Of a DNA stretch of 64,000 nt, positions 36,601 through 49,970 are shown piece by piece. The notes below the pieces were generated by a model that did not search any database, was not told the origin of the DNA, and worked only from the letters and a program-made list of their open reading frames with translations. The translations under genes were made by a program, and so were the position numbers. How positions within the stretch are numbered: the stretch's first letter is position 1; the number at the start of each line of letters is the position of its first letter. Location of the stretch: NCBI GenBank assembly GCA_947359465.1, contig OX375880.1:11292120-11356119 (forward strand). Reading direction: 5' to 3'. The stretch is from Metellina segmentata. Lineage: Eukaryota > Arthropoda > Arachnida > Araneae > Tetragnathidae.

Positions 36601-39600
36601 CCGAGCGAGGTGGGAGGGAGCGTTGTAATTTCAAAGCTCCCAATCCAAGTTCTCAGGCGATGTAATTTCTAAGGGAATGAAAAGGTATTTGACTCAGATG
36701 TGGGGAGAGTGTTTTGTGTGAAGTATTCCCATAGATATTAATGTCCTGCCGAGCGAGATGGGAGGGAGCGTTGTAATTTCAAAGCTCCCAATCCAACTTC
36801 TCAGGCGATGTAATTTCTAAGGGAATGAAAAGGTATTTGACGTAGATGTGGGGAGAGTGTTTGGGTGAAGTATTCCCATAGAAATTAACGTGCTGCCGAG
36901 CGAGGTGGGAGCAAGCGTTGTAATTTCAAAGCTCCCAATCCAAGTTCTCAGGCGATGTAATTTCTAAGGGAATGAAAAGGTATTTGACTGTGATGTGAGG
37001 AGAGTGTTTTGAGTGAAGTATTCCCATAGAAATTAACGTGCTGCCGAGCGAGGTGGGAGGGATTGTTGTAATTTCAAAGCTCCCAATCCAAGTTCTCAGG
37101 CGATGTAATTTCTAAGGGAATGAAAAGGTATTTGACTCAGATGTGGGGAGAGTGTTTTGTGTGAAGTATTCCCATAGATATTAATGTCCTGCCGAGCGAG
37201 ATGGGAGGGAGCGTTGTAATTTCAAAGCTCCCAATCCAACTTCTCAGGCGATGTAATTTCTAAGGGAATGAAAAGGTATTTGACGTAGATGTGGGGAGAG
37301 TGTTTGGGTGAAGTATTCCCATAGAAATTAACGTGCTGCCGAGCGAGGTGGGAGCAAGCGTTGTAATTTCAAAGCTCCCAATCCAAGTTCTCAGGCGATG
37401 TAATTTCTAAGGGAATGAAAAGGTATTTGACTGTGATGTGAGGAGAGTGTTTTGAGTGAAGTATTCCCATAGAAATTAACGTGCTGCCGAGCGAGGTGGG
37501 AGGGATTGTTGTAATTTCAAAGCTCCCAATCCAAGTTCTCAGGCGATGTAATTTCTAAGGAAATGAAAAGGTATTTGACTGAGATGTGGGGAGAGTGTTT
37601 TGTGTGAAGTATTCCCATAGAAATTAACGTGCTGCCGAGCGAGGTGGGAGGGAGCGTTGTAATTTCAAAGCACCCAATCCAAGTTCTCAGGCGATGTAAT
37701 TTCTAAGGGAATGAAAAGGTATTTGACTGAGATGTGGGGAGAGTGTTTTGTGTGAAGTATTCCCATAGAAATTAACGTGCTGCCGAGCGAGGTGGGAGGG
37801 AGCGTTTTAATTTCAAAATCCAACTTCTCAGGCGATGTAATTTCTAAGGGAATGAAAACGTATTTGACTGAGATGTGGGGAGAGTGTTTTGTGTGAAGTA
37901 TTCCCATAGAAATTAACGTGCTGTCGAGCGAGGTGGGAGGGAGCGTTGTAATTTTAAAGCTCCCAATCCAAGTTCTCAGGCGATGTTATTTCTAATGGAA
38001 TGAAAAGGTATTTGACTCATATGTGGGGAGAGTGTTTTGTGTGAAGTATTCCCATAGAAATTAACGTGCTGCCGAGCGAGGTGGGAGGAAGCGTTGTAAT
38101 TTCAAAGCTCCCAATCCAACTTCTCAGGCGATGTAATTTCTAAGGGAATGAAAAGGTATTTGACTGAGATGTAGGGGAGTGTTTTGTGTGAAGTATTCCC
38201 ATAGAAATTAACGTGCTGCCGAGCGAGGTGGGAGGGAGCGTTGTAATTTCAAAGCTCCCAATCCAAGTTCTCAGGCGATGTAATTTCTAAGGGAATGAAA
38301 AGGTATTTGACTCAGATCTGGGGAAATGTTTTGTGTGAAGTATTCCCATAGAAATTAACGTGCTGCCGAACGAGGTGGGAGGAAGCGTTGTAATTTCAAA
38401 GCTCCCAATCCAAGTTCTCAGGCGATGTAATTTCTAAGGGAATGAAAAGGTATTTGACTGAGATGTGGGGAGAGTGTTTTGTGTGAAGTATTCCCATAGA
38501 AATTAACGTGCTGCCGAACGAAATGGGAGGGAGCGTTGTAATTTCAAAGCTCCCAATCCAAGTTCTCAGGCGATGTAATTTCTAAGGGAATGAAAAGGTA
38601 TTTGACTGAGATGTGGGGAGATTGTTTTGTGTGAAGTATTCCCATAGAAATTAACGTGCTGCCGAGCGAGGTGGGAGGGAGCGTTGTAATTTCAAAGCTC
38701 CCAATCCAAGTTCTCAGGCGATGTAATTTCTAAGGGAATGAAAAGGTATTTGACTCAGATGTGGGGAGAGTGTTTTGTGTGAAGTATTCCCATAGATATT
38801 AATGTCCTGCCGAGCGAGATGGGAGGGAGCGTTGTAATTTCAAAGCTCCCAATCCAACTTCTCAGGCGATGTAATTTCTAAGGGAATGAAAAGGTATTTG
38901 ACGTAGATGTGGGGAGAGTGTTTGGGTGAAGTATTCCCATAGAAATTAACTTGCTGCCGAGCGAGGTGGGAGCAAGCGTTGTAATTTCAAAGCTCCCAAT
39001 CCAAGTTCTCAGGCGATGTAATTTCTAAGGGAATGAAAAGGTATTTGACTGTGATGTGAGGAGAGTGTTTTGAGTGAAGTATTCCCATAGAAATTAACGT
39101 GCTGCCGAGCGAGGTGGGAGGGATTGTTGTAATTTCAAAGCTCCCAATCCAAGTTCTCAGGCGATGTAATTTCTAAGGAAATGAAAAGGTATTTGACTGA
39201 GATGTGGGGAGAGTGTTTTGTGTTAAGTATTCCCATAGAAATTAACGTGCTGCCGAGCGAGGTGGGAGGGAGCGTTGTAATTTCAAAGCACCCAATCCAA
39301 GTTCTCAGGCGATGTAATTTCTAAGGGAATGAAAAGGTATTTGACTGAGATGTGGGGAGAGTGTTTTGTGTGAAGTATTCCCATAGAAATTAACGTGCTG
39401 CCGAGCGAGGTGGGAGGGAGCGTTTTAATTTCAAAATCCAACTTCTCAGGCGATGTAATTTCTAAGGGAATGAAAACGTATTTGACTGAGATGTGGGGAG
39501 AGTGTTTTGTGTGAAGTATTCCCATAGAAATTAACGTGCTGTCGAGCGAGGTGGGAGGGAGCGTTGTAATTTTAAAGCTCCCAATCCAAGTTCTCAGGCG

Positions 39601-42600
39601 ATGTTATTTCTAATGGAATGAAAAGGTATTTGACTCATATGTGGGGAGAGTGTTTTGTGTGAAGTATTCCCATAGAAATTAACGTGCTGCCGAGCGAGGT
39701 GGGAGGAAGCGTTGTAATTTCAAAACTCCCAATCCAACTTCTCAGGCGATGTAATTTCTAAGGGAATGAAAAGGTATTTGACTGAGATGTAGGGGAGTGT
39801 TTTGTGTGAAGTATTCCCATAGAAATTAACGTGCTGCCGAGCGAGGTGGGAGGGAGCGTTGTAATTTCAAAGCTCCCAATCCAAGTTCTCAGGCGATGTA
39901 ATTTCTAAGGGAATGAAAAGGTATTTGACTCAGATCTGGGGAAATGTTTTGTGTGAAGTATTCCCATAGAAATTAACGTGCTGCCGAACGAGGTGGGAGG
40001 AAGCGTTGTAATTTCAAAGCTCCCAATCCAAGTTCTCAGGCGATGTAAATTCTAAGGGAATGAAAAGGTATTTGACTGAGATGTGAGGAGAGTGTTTTGA
40101 GTGAAGTATTCCCATAGAAATTAACGTGCTGCCGAGCGAGGTGGGAGGGATTGTTGTAATTTCATAGCTCCCAATCCAAGTTCTCAGGCGATGTAATTTC
40201 TAAGGAAATGAAAAGGTATTTGACTGAGATGTGGGGAGAGTGTTTTGTGTGAAGTATTCCCATAGAAATTAACGTGCTGCCGAGCGAGGTGGGAGGGAGC
40301 GTTGTAATTTCAAAGCACCCAATCCAAGTTCTCAGGCGATGTAATTTCTAAGGGAATGAAAAGGTATTTGACTGAGATGTGGGGAGAGTGTTTTGTGTGA
40401 AGTATTCCCATAGAAATTAACGTGCTGCCGAGCGAGGTGGGAGGGAGCGTTTTAATTTCAAAATCCAACTTCTCAGGCGATGTAATTTCTAAGGGAATGA
40501 AAACGTATTTGACTGAGATGTGGGGAGAGTGTTTTGTGTGAAGTATTCCCATAGAAATTAACGTGCTGTCGAGCGAGGTGGGAGGGAGCGTTGTAATTTT
40601 AAAGCTCCCAATCCAAGTTCTCAGGCGATGTTATTTCTAATGGAATGAAAAGGTATTTGACTCATATGTGGGGAGAGTGTTTTGTGTGAAGTATTCCCAT
40701 AGAAATTAACGTGCTGCCGAGCGAGGTGGGAGGAAGCGTTGTAATTTCAAAGCTCCCAATCCAACTTCTCAGGCGATGTAATTTCTAAGGGAATGAAAAG
40801 GTATTTGACTGAGATGTAGGGGAGTGTTTTGTGTGAAGTATTCCCATAGAAATTAACGTGCTGCCGAGCGAGGTGGGAGGGAGCGTTGTAATTTCAAAGC
40901 TCCCAATCCAAGTTCTCAGGCGATGTAATTTCTAAGGGAATGAAAAGGTATTTGACTCAGATCTGGGGAAATGTTTTGTGTGAAGTATTCCCATAGAAAT
41001 TAACGTGCTGCCGAACGAGGTGGGAGGAAGCGTTGTAATTTCAAAGCTCCCAATCCAAGTTCTCAGGCGATGTAATTTCTAAGGGAATGAAAAGGGATTT
41101 GACTGAGATGTGGGGAGAGTGTTTTGTGTGAAGTATTCCCATAGAAATTAACGTGCTGCCGAGCAAGGTGCTAGGGAGCGTTGTAATTTCAAAGCACCCA
41201 ATCCAAGTTCTCAGGCGATCTCATTTCTAAGGGAATGAAAAGGTATTTGACTGAGATGTGGGGAGAGTGTTTTGTGTGAAGTATTCCCATAGAAATTAAC
41301 GTGCTGCCGAGCGAGGTGGGAGGAAGCGTTGTAATTTCAAAGCTCCCAATCCAAGTTCTCAGGCGATGTAATTTCTAAGGGAATGAAAAGGTATTTGACT
41401 GAGATGTGAGGAGTGTTTTGTGTGAAGTATTCCCATAGAAATTAACGTGCTGCCGAGCGAAATGGGAGGGAGCGTTGTAATTTCAAAGCTCCCAATCCAA
41501 GTTCTCAGGCGATGTAATTTCTAAGGGAATGAAAAGGTATTTGACTGAGATGTGGGGAGATTGTTTTGTGTGAAGTATTCCCATAGAAATTAACGTGCTG
41601 CCGAGCGAGGTGGGAGGGAGCGTTGTAATTTCAAAGCTCCCAATCCAAGTTCTCAGGCGATGTAATTTCTAAGGGAATGAAAAGGTATTTGACTCAGATG
41701 TGGGGAGAGTGTTTTGTGTGAAGTATTCCCATAGATATTAATGTCCTGCCCAGCGAGATGGGAGGGAGCGTTGTAATTTCAAAGCTCCCAATCCAACTTC
41801 TCAGGCGATGTAATTTCTAAGGGAATGAAAAGGTATTTGACGTAGATGTGGGGAGAGTGTTTGGGTGAAGTATTCCCATAGAAATTAACGTGCTGCCGAG
41901 CGAGGTGGGAGCAAGCGTTGTAATTTCAAAGCTCCCAATCCAAGTTCTCAGGCGATGTAATTTCAAGGGAATGAAAAGGTATTTGACTGTGATGTGAGGA
42001 GAGTGTTTTGAGTGAAGTATTCCCATAGAAATTAACGTGCTGCCGAGCGAGGTGGGAGGGATTGTTGTAATTTCAAAGCTCCCAATCCAAGTTCTCAGGC
42101 GATGTAATTTCTAAGGAAATGAAAAGGTATTTGACTGAGATGTGGGGAGAGTGTTTTGTGTTAAGTATTCCCATAGAAATTAACGTGCTGCCGAGCGAGG
42201 TGGGAGGGAGCGTTGTAATTTCAAAGCACCCAATCCAAGTTCTCAGGCGATGTAATTTCTAAGGGAATGAAAAGGTATTTGACTGAGATGTGGGGAGAGT
42301 GTTTTGTGTGAAGTATTCCCATAGAAATTAACGTGCTGCCGAGCGAGGTGGGAGGGAGCGTTTTAATTTCAAAATCCAACTTCTCAGGCGATGTAATTTC
42401 TAAGGGAATGAAAACGTATTTGACTGAGATGTGGGGAGAGTGTTTTGTGTGAAGTATTCCCATAGAAATTAACGTGCTGTCGAGCGAGGTGGGAGGGAGC
42501 GTTGTAATTTTAAAGCTCCCAATCCAAGTTCTCAGGCGATGTTATTTCTAATGGAATGAAAAGGTATTTGACTCATATGTGGGGAGAGTGTTTTGTGTGA

Positions 42601-43700
42601 AGTATTCCCATAGAAATTAACGTGCTGCCGAGCGAGGTGGGAGGAAGCGTTGTAATTTCAAAACTCCCAATCCAACTTCTCAGGCGATGTAATTTCTAAG
42701 GGAATGAAAAGGTATTTGACTGAGATGTAGGGGAGTGTTTTGTGTGAAGTATTCCCATAGAAATTAACGTGCTGCCGAGCGAGGTGGGAGGGAGCGTTGT
42801 AATTTCAAAGCTCCCAATCCAAGTTCTCAGGCGATGTAATTTCTAAGGGAATGAAAAGGTATTTGACTCAGATCTGGGGAAATGTTTTGTGTGAAGTATT
42901 CCCATAGAAATTAACGTGCTGCCGAACGAGGTGGGAGGAAGCGTTGTAATTTCAAAGCTCCCAATCCAAGTTCTCAGGCGATGTAAATTCTAAGGGAATG
43001 AAAAGGTATTTGACTGAGATGTGAGGAGAGTGTTTTGAGTGAAGTATTCCCATAGAAATTAACGTGCTGCCGAGCGAGGTGGGAGGGATTGTTGTAATTT
43101 CATAGCTCCCAATCCAAGTTCTCAGGCGATGTAATTTCTAAGGAAATGAAAAGGTATTTGACTGAGATGTGGGGAGAGTGTTTTGTGTGAAGTATTCCCA
43201 TAGAAATTAACGTGCTGCCGAGCGAGGTGGGAGGGAGCGTTGTAATTTCAAAGCACCCAATCCAAGTTCTCAGGCGATGTAATTTCTAAGGGAATGAAAA
43301 GGTATTTGACTGAGATGTGGGGAGAGTGTTTTGTGTGAAGTATTCCCATAGAAATTAACGTGCTGCCGAGCGAGGTGGGAGGGATTGTTTTAATTTCAAA
43401 GCTCCCAATCCAAGTTCTCAGGCGATGTAATTTCTAAGGGAATGAAAAGGTATTTGACTGAGATGTGGGGAGAGTGTTTTGTGTGAAGTATTCCCATAGA
43501 AATTAACGTGCTGCCGAGCGAGGTGGGAGGGAGCGTTTTAATTTCAAAATCCAACTTCTCAGGCGATGTAATTTCTAAGGGAATGAAAACGTATTTGACT
43601 GAGATGTGGGGAGAGTGTTTTGTGTGAAGTATTCCCATAGAAATTAACGTGCTGCCGAGAGAGGTGGGAGGGAGCGCTGTAATTTCAAAGCTCACAATCC
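36600..43700 (+). repeat. Satellite stretch with modules at 443, 1618 and about 2938 bp
   Basis: ATAGATATTAATGTCC occurs at 36731, 37174, 38792 and 41731. The first pair marks a three-unit duplication (443 bp), the next step is 1618 bp (11 units less small deletions) and the last is 2939 bp (20 units less small deletions). Each module continues with GTTTGGGTG, GGGAGCAAGCG, CTGTGATGTGAGG, a 7-bp-deleted unit, GATGTTATTTC, GATGTAGGGGAGTG and GATCTGGGGAAATG. Private small deletions occur near 41410 (GTGAGGAGTG, 2 bp) and 41964 (AATTTCAAGGG, 1 bp). The first 7-unit subset recurs at 1027 bp between 39.43 and 40.46 kb. Confidence 0.78.
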
Positions 43701-43749
43701 AACTTCTCAGGCGATGTAATTTCTAAGGGAATGAAAAGGTATTTGACTG

Positions 43750-46700
43750 AGATGTGGGGAGAGTGTTTTGTGTGAAGTATTCCCATACAAATTAACGTGC
43801 TGCCGAGCGAGGTGGGAGGGAGCGTTGTAATTTCAAAGCTCCCAATCCAACTTCTCAGGCGATGTAATTTCTAAGGGAATGAAAGGGTATTTGACTGAGA
43901 TGTGGAGAGAGTGTTTTGTGTGAAGTATTCCCATAGAAATTAACGTGCTGCCGTGCGAGGTGGGAGGGAGCGTTGTAATTTCAAAGCTCCCAATCCAAGT
44001 TCTCAGGCGATGTAATTTCTAAGGGAATGAAAAGGTATTTGACTGAGATGTGGGGAGAGTGTTTTGTGTGAAGTATTCCGATAGAAATTAACGTGCTGCC
44101 GAGCAAGGTGGTAGGGAGCGTTGTAATTTGAAAGCACCCAATCCAAGTTCTCAGGCGATCTAATTTCTAAGGGAATGAAAAGGTATTTGACTCAGATGTG
44201 GGGAGAGTGTTTTGTGTGAAGTATTCCCATAGAAATTAACGTGCTGCCGAGCAAGGTGGTAGGGAGCGTTGTAATTTGAAAGCACCCAATCCAAGTTTTC
44301 AGGCGATGTAATTTCTAAGGGAATGAAAAGGTATTTGACTGAGATGTGGGGAGAGTGTTTTGTGTGAAGTATTCCCATAGAAATTAACGTGCTGCCGAGC
44401 GAGGTGGGAGGAAGCGTTGTAATTTCAAAGCTCCCAATCCAAGTTCTCAGGCGATGTAATTTCTAAGGGAATGAAAAGGTATTTGACTGAGATGTGGGGA
44501 GAGTGTTTTGTGTGAAGTATTCCCATAGAAATTAACGTGCTGCCGAGCGAGGTGGGAGGGAGCGTTGTAATTTCAAAGCTCCCAATCCAAATTCTCAGGC
44601 GATGTAATTTCTAAGGGAATGAAAAGGTATTTGACTGAGATGTGGGGAGAGTGTTTTGTGTGAAGTATTCCCATAGAAATTTAACGTGCTGCCGAGCGAG
44701 GTGGGAGGGATTGTTGTAATTTCAAAGCTCCCAATCCAAGTTCTCAGAAGATGTAATTTCTAAGGAAATGAAAAGGTATTTGACTCAGATGTGGGGAGAG
44801 TGTTTTGTGTGAAGTATTCCCATAGAAATTAACGTGCTGCCGAGCGAGGTGGTAGGGAGCGTTGTAATTTCAAAGCTCCCAATCCAAGTTCTCAGGCGAT
44901 GTAATTTCTAAGGGAATGAAAAGGTATTTGACTGAGATGTTTGGAGAGTGTTTTGTGTGAAGTATTCCCATAGAAATTAACGTGCTGCCGAGCAAGGTGG
45001 TAGGGAGCGTTGTAATTTCAAAGCTCCCAATCCAAGTTCTCAGGCGATGTAATTTCTAAGGGAATGAAAAGGTATTTGACTGAGATGTGGGGAGAGTGTT
45101 TTGTGTGAAGTATTCCCATAGAAATTAACCTGCTGTCGAGCGAGGGGGGAGGAGACGTTGTAATTTCAAAGCTCCGAATCCAAGTTCTCAGGCGATGTAA
45201 TTTCTAATTGAATGAAAAGGTATTTGACTGAGAAGTGGAGAGAGTGTTTTGTGTGAAGTATTCCCATAGAAATTAACGTGCTGCCGAGCGAGGTGGAGGG
45301 AGCGTTGTAATTTCAAAGCTCCCAATCCAACTTCTCAGGCGATGTAATTTCTTAGGGAATGAAAACGTATTTGACTGAGATGTGGGGAGAGTGTTTTGTG
45401 TGAAGTATTCCCATAGAAATTAACGTGCTGCCGAGCGAGGTGGGAGGGAGTGTTGTAATTTCAAAGCTCCCAATCCAAGTTCTCAGGCGATGTAATTTCT
45501 AAGGGAATGAAAAGGTATTTGACTGAGATGTGGGGAGAGTGTTTTGTGTGAAGTATTCCCATAGAAATTAACGTGCTGCCGAGCGAGGTGGGAAGTAGCG
45601 TTGTAATTTCAAAGCTCCCAATCCAAGTTCTCAGGCGATGTAATTTCTAAGGGAATGAAAAGGTATTTGACTCAGATGTGGGGAGAGTGTTTTGTGTGAA
45701 GTATTCCCATAGAAATTAACGTGCTGCCGAGCGAGGTGGGAGGGAGCGTTGTAATTTCAAAGCACCCAATCTCCAAGTTCTCAGGCGATCTAATTTCTAA
45801 GGGAATGAAAAGGTATTTGACTGAGATGTGGGTAGAGTGTTTTGTGTGAAGTATTCCCATAGAAATTAACGTGCTGCCGAACGAGGTGGGAGGAAGCGTT
45901 GTAATTTCAAAGCTCCCAATCCAAGTTCTCAGGCGATGTAATTTCTAAGGGAATGAAAAGGTATTTGACTGAGATGTGGGGAGAGTGTTTTGTGTGAAGT
46001 ATTCCCATAGAAATTTAACGTTCTGCCGAGCGAGGTGGGAGGGATTGTTGTAATTTCAAAGCTCCCAATCCAAGTTCTCAGGCGATGTAATTTCTAAGGG
46101 AATGAAAAGGTATTTGACTCATATGTGGGGAGAGTGTTTTGTGTGAAGTATTCCCATAGAAATTAACGTGCTGCCGAGAGAGGTGGGAGGGAGCGCTGTA
46201 ATTTCAAAGCTCACAATCCAACTTCTCAGGCGATGTAATTTCTAAGGGAATGAAAAGGTATTTGACTGAGATGTGGGGAGAGTGTTTTGTGTGAAGTATT
46301 CCCATACAAATTAACGTGCTGCCGAGCGAGGTGGGAGGGAGCGTTGTAATTTCAAAGCTCCCAATCCAAATTCTCAGGCGATGTAATTTCTAAGGGAATG
46401 AAAAGGTATTTGACTCAGATGTGGGGAGAGTGTTTTGTGTGAAGTATTCCCATAGAAATTAACCTGCTGTCGAGCGAGGTGGGAGGAGACGTTGTAATTT
46501 CAAAGCTCCGAATCCAAGTTCTCAGGCGATGTAATTTCTAATTGAATGAAAAGGTATTTGACTGAGAAGTGGAGAGAGTGTTTTGTGTGAAGTATTCCCA
46601 TAGAAATTAACGTGCTGCCGAGCGAGGTGGAGGGAGCGTTGTAATTTCAAAGCTCCCAATCCAACTTCTCAGGCGATGTAATTTCTTAGGGAATGAAAAC

Positions 46701-49700
46701 GTATTTGACTGAGATGTGGGGAGAGTGTTTTGTGTGAAGTATTCCCATAGAAATTAACGTGCTGCCGAGCGAGGTGGGAGGGAGTGTTGTAATTTCAAAG
46801 CTCCCAATCCAAGTTCTCAGGCGATGTAATTTCTAAGGGAATGAAAAGGTATTTGACTGAGATGTGGGGAGAGTGTTTTGTGTGAAGTATTCCCATAGAA
46901 ATTAACGTGCTGCCGAGCAAGGTGGTAGGGAGCGTTGTAATTTCAAAGCTCCCAATCCAAGTTCTCAGGCGATGTAATTTCTAAGGGAATGAAAAGGTAT
47001 TTGACTGAGATGTGGGGAGAGTGTTTTGTGTGAAGTATTCCCATAGAAATTAACCTGCTGTCGAGCGAGGGGGGAGGAGACGTTGTAATTTCAAAGCTCC
47101 GAATCCAAGTTCTCAGGCGATGTAATTTCTAATTGAATGAAAAGGTATTTGACTGAGAAGTGGAGAGAGTGTTTTGTGTGAAGTATTCCCATAGAAATTA
47201 ACGTGCTGCCGAGCGAGGTGGAGGGAGCGTTGTAATTTCAAAGCTCCCAATCCAACTTCTCAGGCGATGTAATTTCTTAGGGAATGAAAACGTATTTGAC
47301 TGAGATGTGGGGAGAGTGTTTTGTGTGAAGTATTCCCATAGAAATTAACGTGCTGCCGAGCGAGGTGGGAGGGAGTGTTGAAATTTCAAAGCTCCCAATC
47401 CAAGTTCTCAGGCGATGTAATTTCTAAGGGAATGAAAAGGTATTTGACTGAGATGTGGGGAGAGTGTTTTGTGTGAAGTATTCCCATAGAAATTAACGTG
47501 CTGCCGAGCGAGGTGGGAAGTAGCGTTGTAATTTCAAAGCTCCCAATCCAAGTTCTCAGGCGATGTAATTTCTAAGGGAATGAAAAGGTATTTGACTCAG
47601 ATGTGGGGAGAGTGTTTTGTGTGAAGTATTCCCATAGAAATTAACGTGCTGCCGAGCGAGGTGGGAGGGAGCGTTGTAATTTCAAAGCACCCAATCTCCA
47701 AGTTCTCAGGCGATCTAATTTCTAAGGGAATGAAAAGGTATTTGACTGAGATGTGGGTAGAGTGTTTTGTGTGAAGTATTCCCATAGAAATTAACGTGCT
47801 GCCGAACGAGGTGGGAGGAAGCGTTGTAATTTCAAAGCTCCCAATCCAAGTTCTCAGGCGATGTAATTTCTAAGGGAATGAAAAGGTATTTGACTGAGAT
47901 GTGGGGAGAGTGTTTTGTGTGAAGTATTCCCATAGAAATTTAACGTTCTGCCGAGCGAGGTGGGAGGGATTGTTGTAATTTCAAAGCTCCCAATCCAAGT
48001 TCTCAGGCGATGTAATTTCTAAGGGAATGAAAAGGTATTTGACTCATATGTGGGGAGAGTGTTTTGTGTGAAGTATTCCCATAGAAATTAACGTGCTGCC
48101 GAGAGAGGTGGGAGGGAGCGCTGTAATTTCAAAGCTCACAATCCAACTTCTCAGGCGATGTAATTTCTAAGGGAATGAAAAGGTATTTGACTGAGATGTG
48201 GGGAGAGTGTTTTGTGTGAAGTATTCCCATACAAATTAACGTGCTGCCGAGCGAGGTGGGAGGGAGCGTTGTAATTTCAAAGCTCCCAATCCAAATTCTC
48301 AGGCGATGTAATTTCTAAGGGAATGAAAAGGTATTTGACTCAGATGTGGGGAGAGTGTTTTGTGTGAAGTATTCCCATAGAAATTAACCTGCTGTCGAGC
48401 GAGGTGGGAGGAGACGTTGTAATTTCAAAGCTCCGAATCCAAGTTCTCAGGCGATGTAATTTCTAATTGAATGAAAAGGTATTTGACTGAGAAGTGGAGA
48501 GAGTGTTTTGTGTGAAGTATTCCCATAGAAATTAACGTGCTGCCGAGCGAGGTGGAGGGAGCGTTGTAATTTCAAAGCTCCCAATCCAACTTCTCAGGCG
48601 ATGTAATTTCTTAGGGAATGAAAACGTATTTGACTGAGATGTGGGGAGAGTGTTTTGTGTGAAGTATTCCCATAGAAATTAACGTGCTGCCGAGCGAGGT
48701 GGGAGGGAGTGTTGTAATTTCAAAGCTCCCAATCCAAGTTCTCAGGCGATGTAATTTCTAAGGGAATGAAAAGGTATTTGACTGAGATGTGGGGAGAGTG
48801 TTTTGTGTGAAGTATTCCCATAGAAATTAACGTGCTGCCGAGCGAGGTGGGAAGGAGCGTTGTAATTTCAAAGCTCCCAATCCAAGTTCTCAGGCGATGT
48901 AATTTCTAAGGGAATGAAAAGGTATTTGACTCAGATGTGGGGAGAGTGTTTTGTGTGAAGTATTCCCATAGAAATTAACGTGCTGCCGAGCGAGGTGGGA
49001 GGGAGCGTTGTAATTTCAAAGCACCCAATCCAAGTTCTCAGGCGATGTAATTTCTAAGGGAATGAAAAGGTATTTGACTGAGATGTGGGGAGAGTGTTTT
49101 GTGTGAAGTATTCCCATAGAAATTTAACGTGCTGCCGAGCGAGGTGGGAGGGATTGTTGTAATTTCAAAGCTCCCAATCCAAGTTCTCAGAAGATGTAAT
49201 TTCTAAGGAAATGAAAAGGTATTTGACTCAGATGTGGGGAGAGTGTTTTGTGTGAAGTATTCCCATAGAAATTAACGTGCTGCCGAGCGAGGTGGTAGGG
49301 AGCGTTGTAATTTCAAAGCTCCCAATCCAAGTTCTCAGGCGATGTAATTTCTAAGGGAATGAAAAGGTATTTGACTGAGATGTTTGGAGAGTGTTTTGTG
49401 TGAAGTATTCCCATAGAAATTAACGTGCTGCCGAGCAAGGTGGTAGGGAGCGTTGTAATTTCAAAGCTCCCAATCCAAGTTCTCAGGCGTTGTAATTTCT
49501 AAGGGAATGAAAAGGTATTTGACTGAGATGTGGGGAGAGTGTTTTGTGTGAAGTATTCCCATAGAAATTAACCTGCTGTCGAGCGAGGTGGGAGGAGACG
49601 TTGTAATTTCAAAGCTCCGAATCCAAGTTCTCAGGCGATGTAATTTCTAATTGAATGAAAAGGTATTTGACTGAGAAGTGGAGAGAGTGTTTTGTGTGAA

Positions 49701-49970
49701 GTATTCCCATAGAAATTAACGTGCTGCCGAGCGAGGTGGAGGGAGCGTTGTAATTTCAAAGCTCCCAATCCAACTTCTCAGGCGATGTAATTTCTTAGGG
49801 AATGAAAACGTATTTGACTGAGATGTGGGGAGAGTGTTTTGTGTGAAGTATTCCCATAGAAATTAACGTGCTGCCGAGCGAGGTGGGAGGGAGTGTTGTA
49901 ATTTCAAAGCTCCCAATCCAAGTTCTCAGGCGATGTAATTTCTAAGGGAATGAAAAGGTATTTGACTGAG
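43750..49970 (+). repeat. Large duplicated segment, source of 49.97-54.26 kb
   Basis: About 43.75-46.90 kb matches 49.97-53.1 kb at an offset of 6219 bp, falling to 6217 after a private 2-bp loss near 51160. About 46.91-49.97 kb matches 51.20-54.26 kb at 4292 bp (exactly 29 units). Markers are ATACAAATT at 43785 and 50004, a 2-bp insertion (CCCAATCTCCAAG) near 45768, 47693 and 51985, and GGGAAGTAGCG near 45592, 47516 and 51808. A smaller repeat of 1925 bp (13 units plus 1) links 45.6 and 47.5 kb within the segment. Confidence 0.8.

Larger units (their letters stand above)
20473..43560 (+). repeat. Domain of 7-bp-deleted units (20 copies)
   Basis: Units reading TTTCAAAATCCAAC lack the seven bases GCTCCCA (unit positions 53-59) and are about 141 bp long. 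They also share GTTTTAATTT in place of GTTGTAATTT and are followed by AAACGTATT. They occur near 20473, 22681, 25486, 26661, 27098, 27386, 28857, 30031, 30468, 30758, 32228, 33402, 33839, 34128, 35302, 37811, 39429, 40457, 42368 and 43542, and nowhere else. The shared linked changes indicate a single origin followed by spread within this part of the array only. The deletion removes one arm of the short hairpin. It also makes the unit a multiple of three, which lets minus-strand frames run on. Confidence 0.88.
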
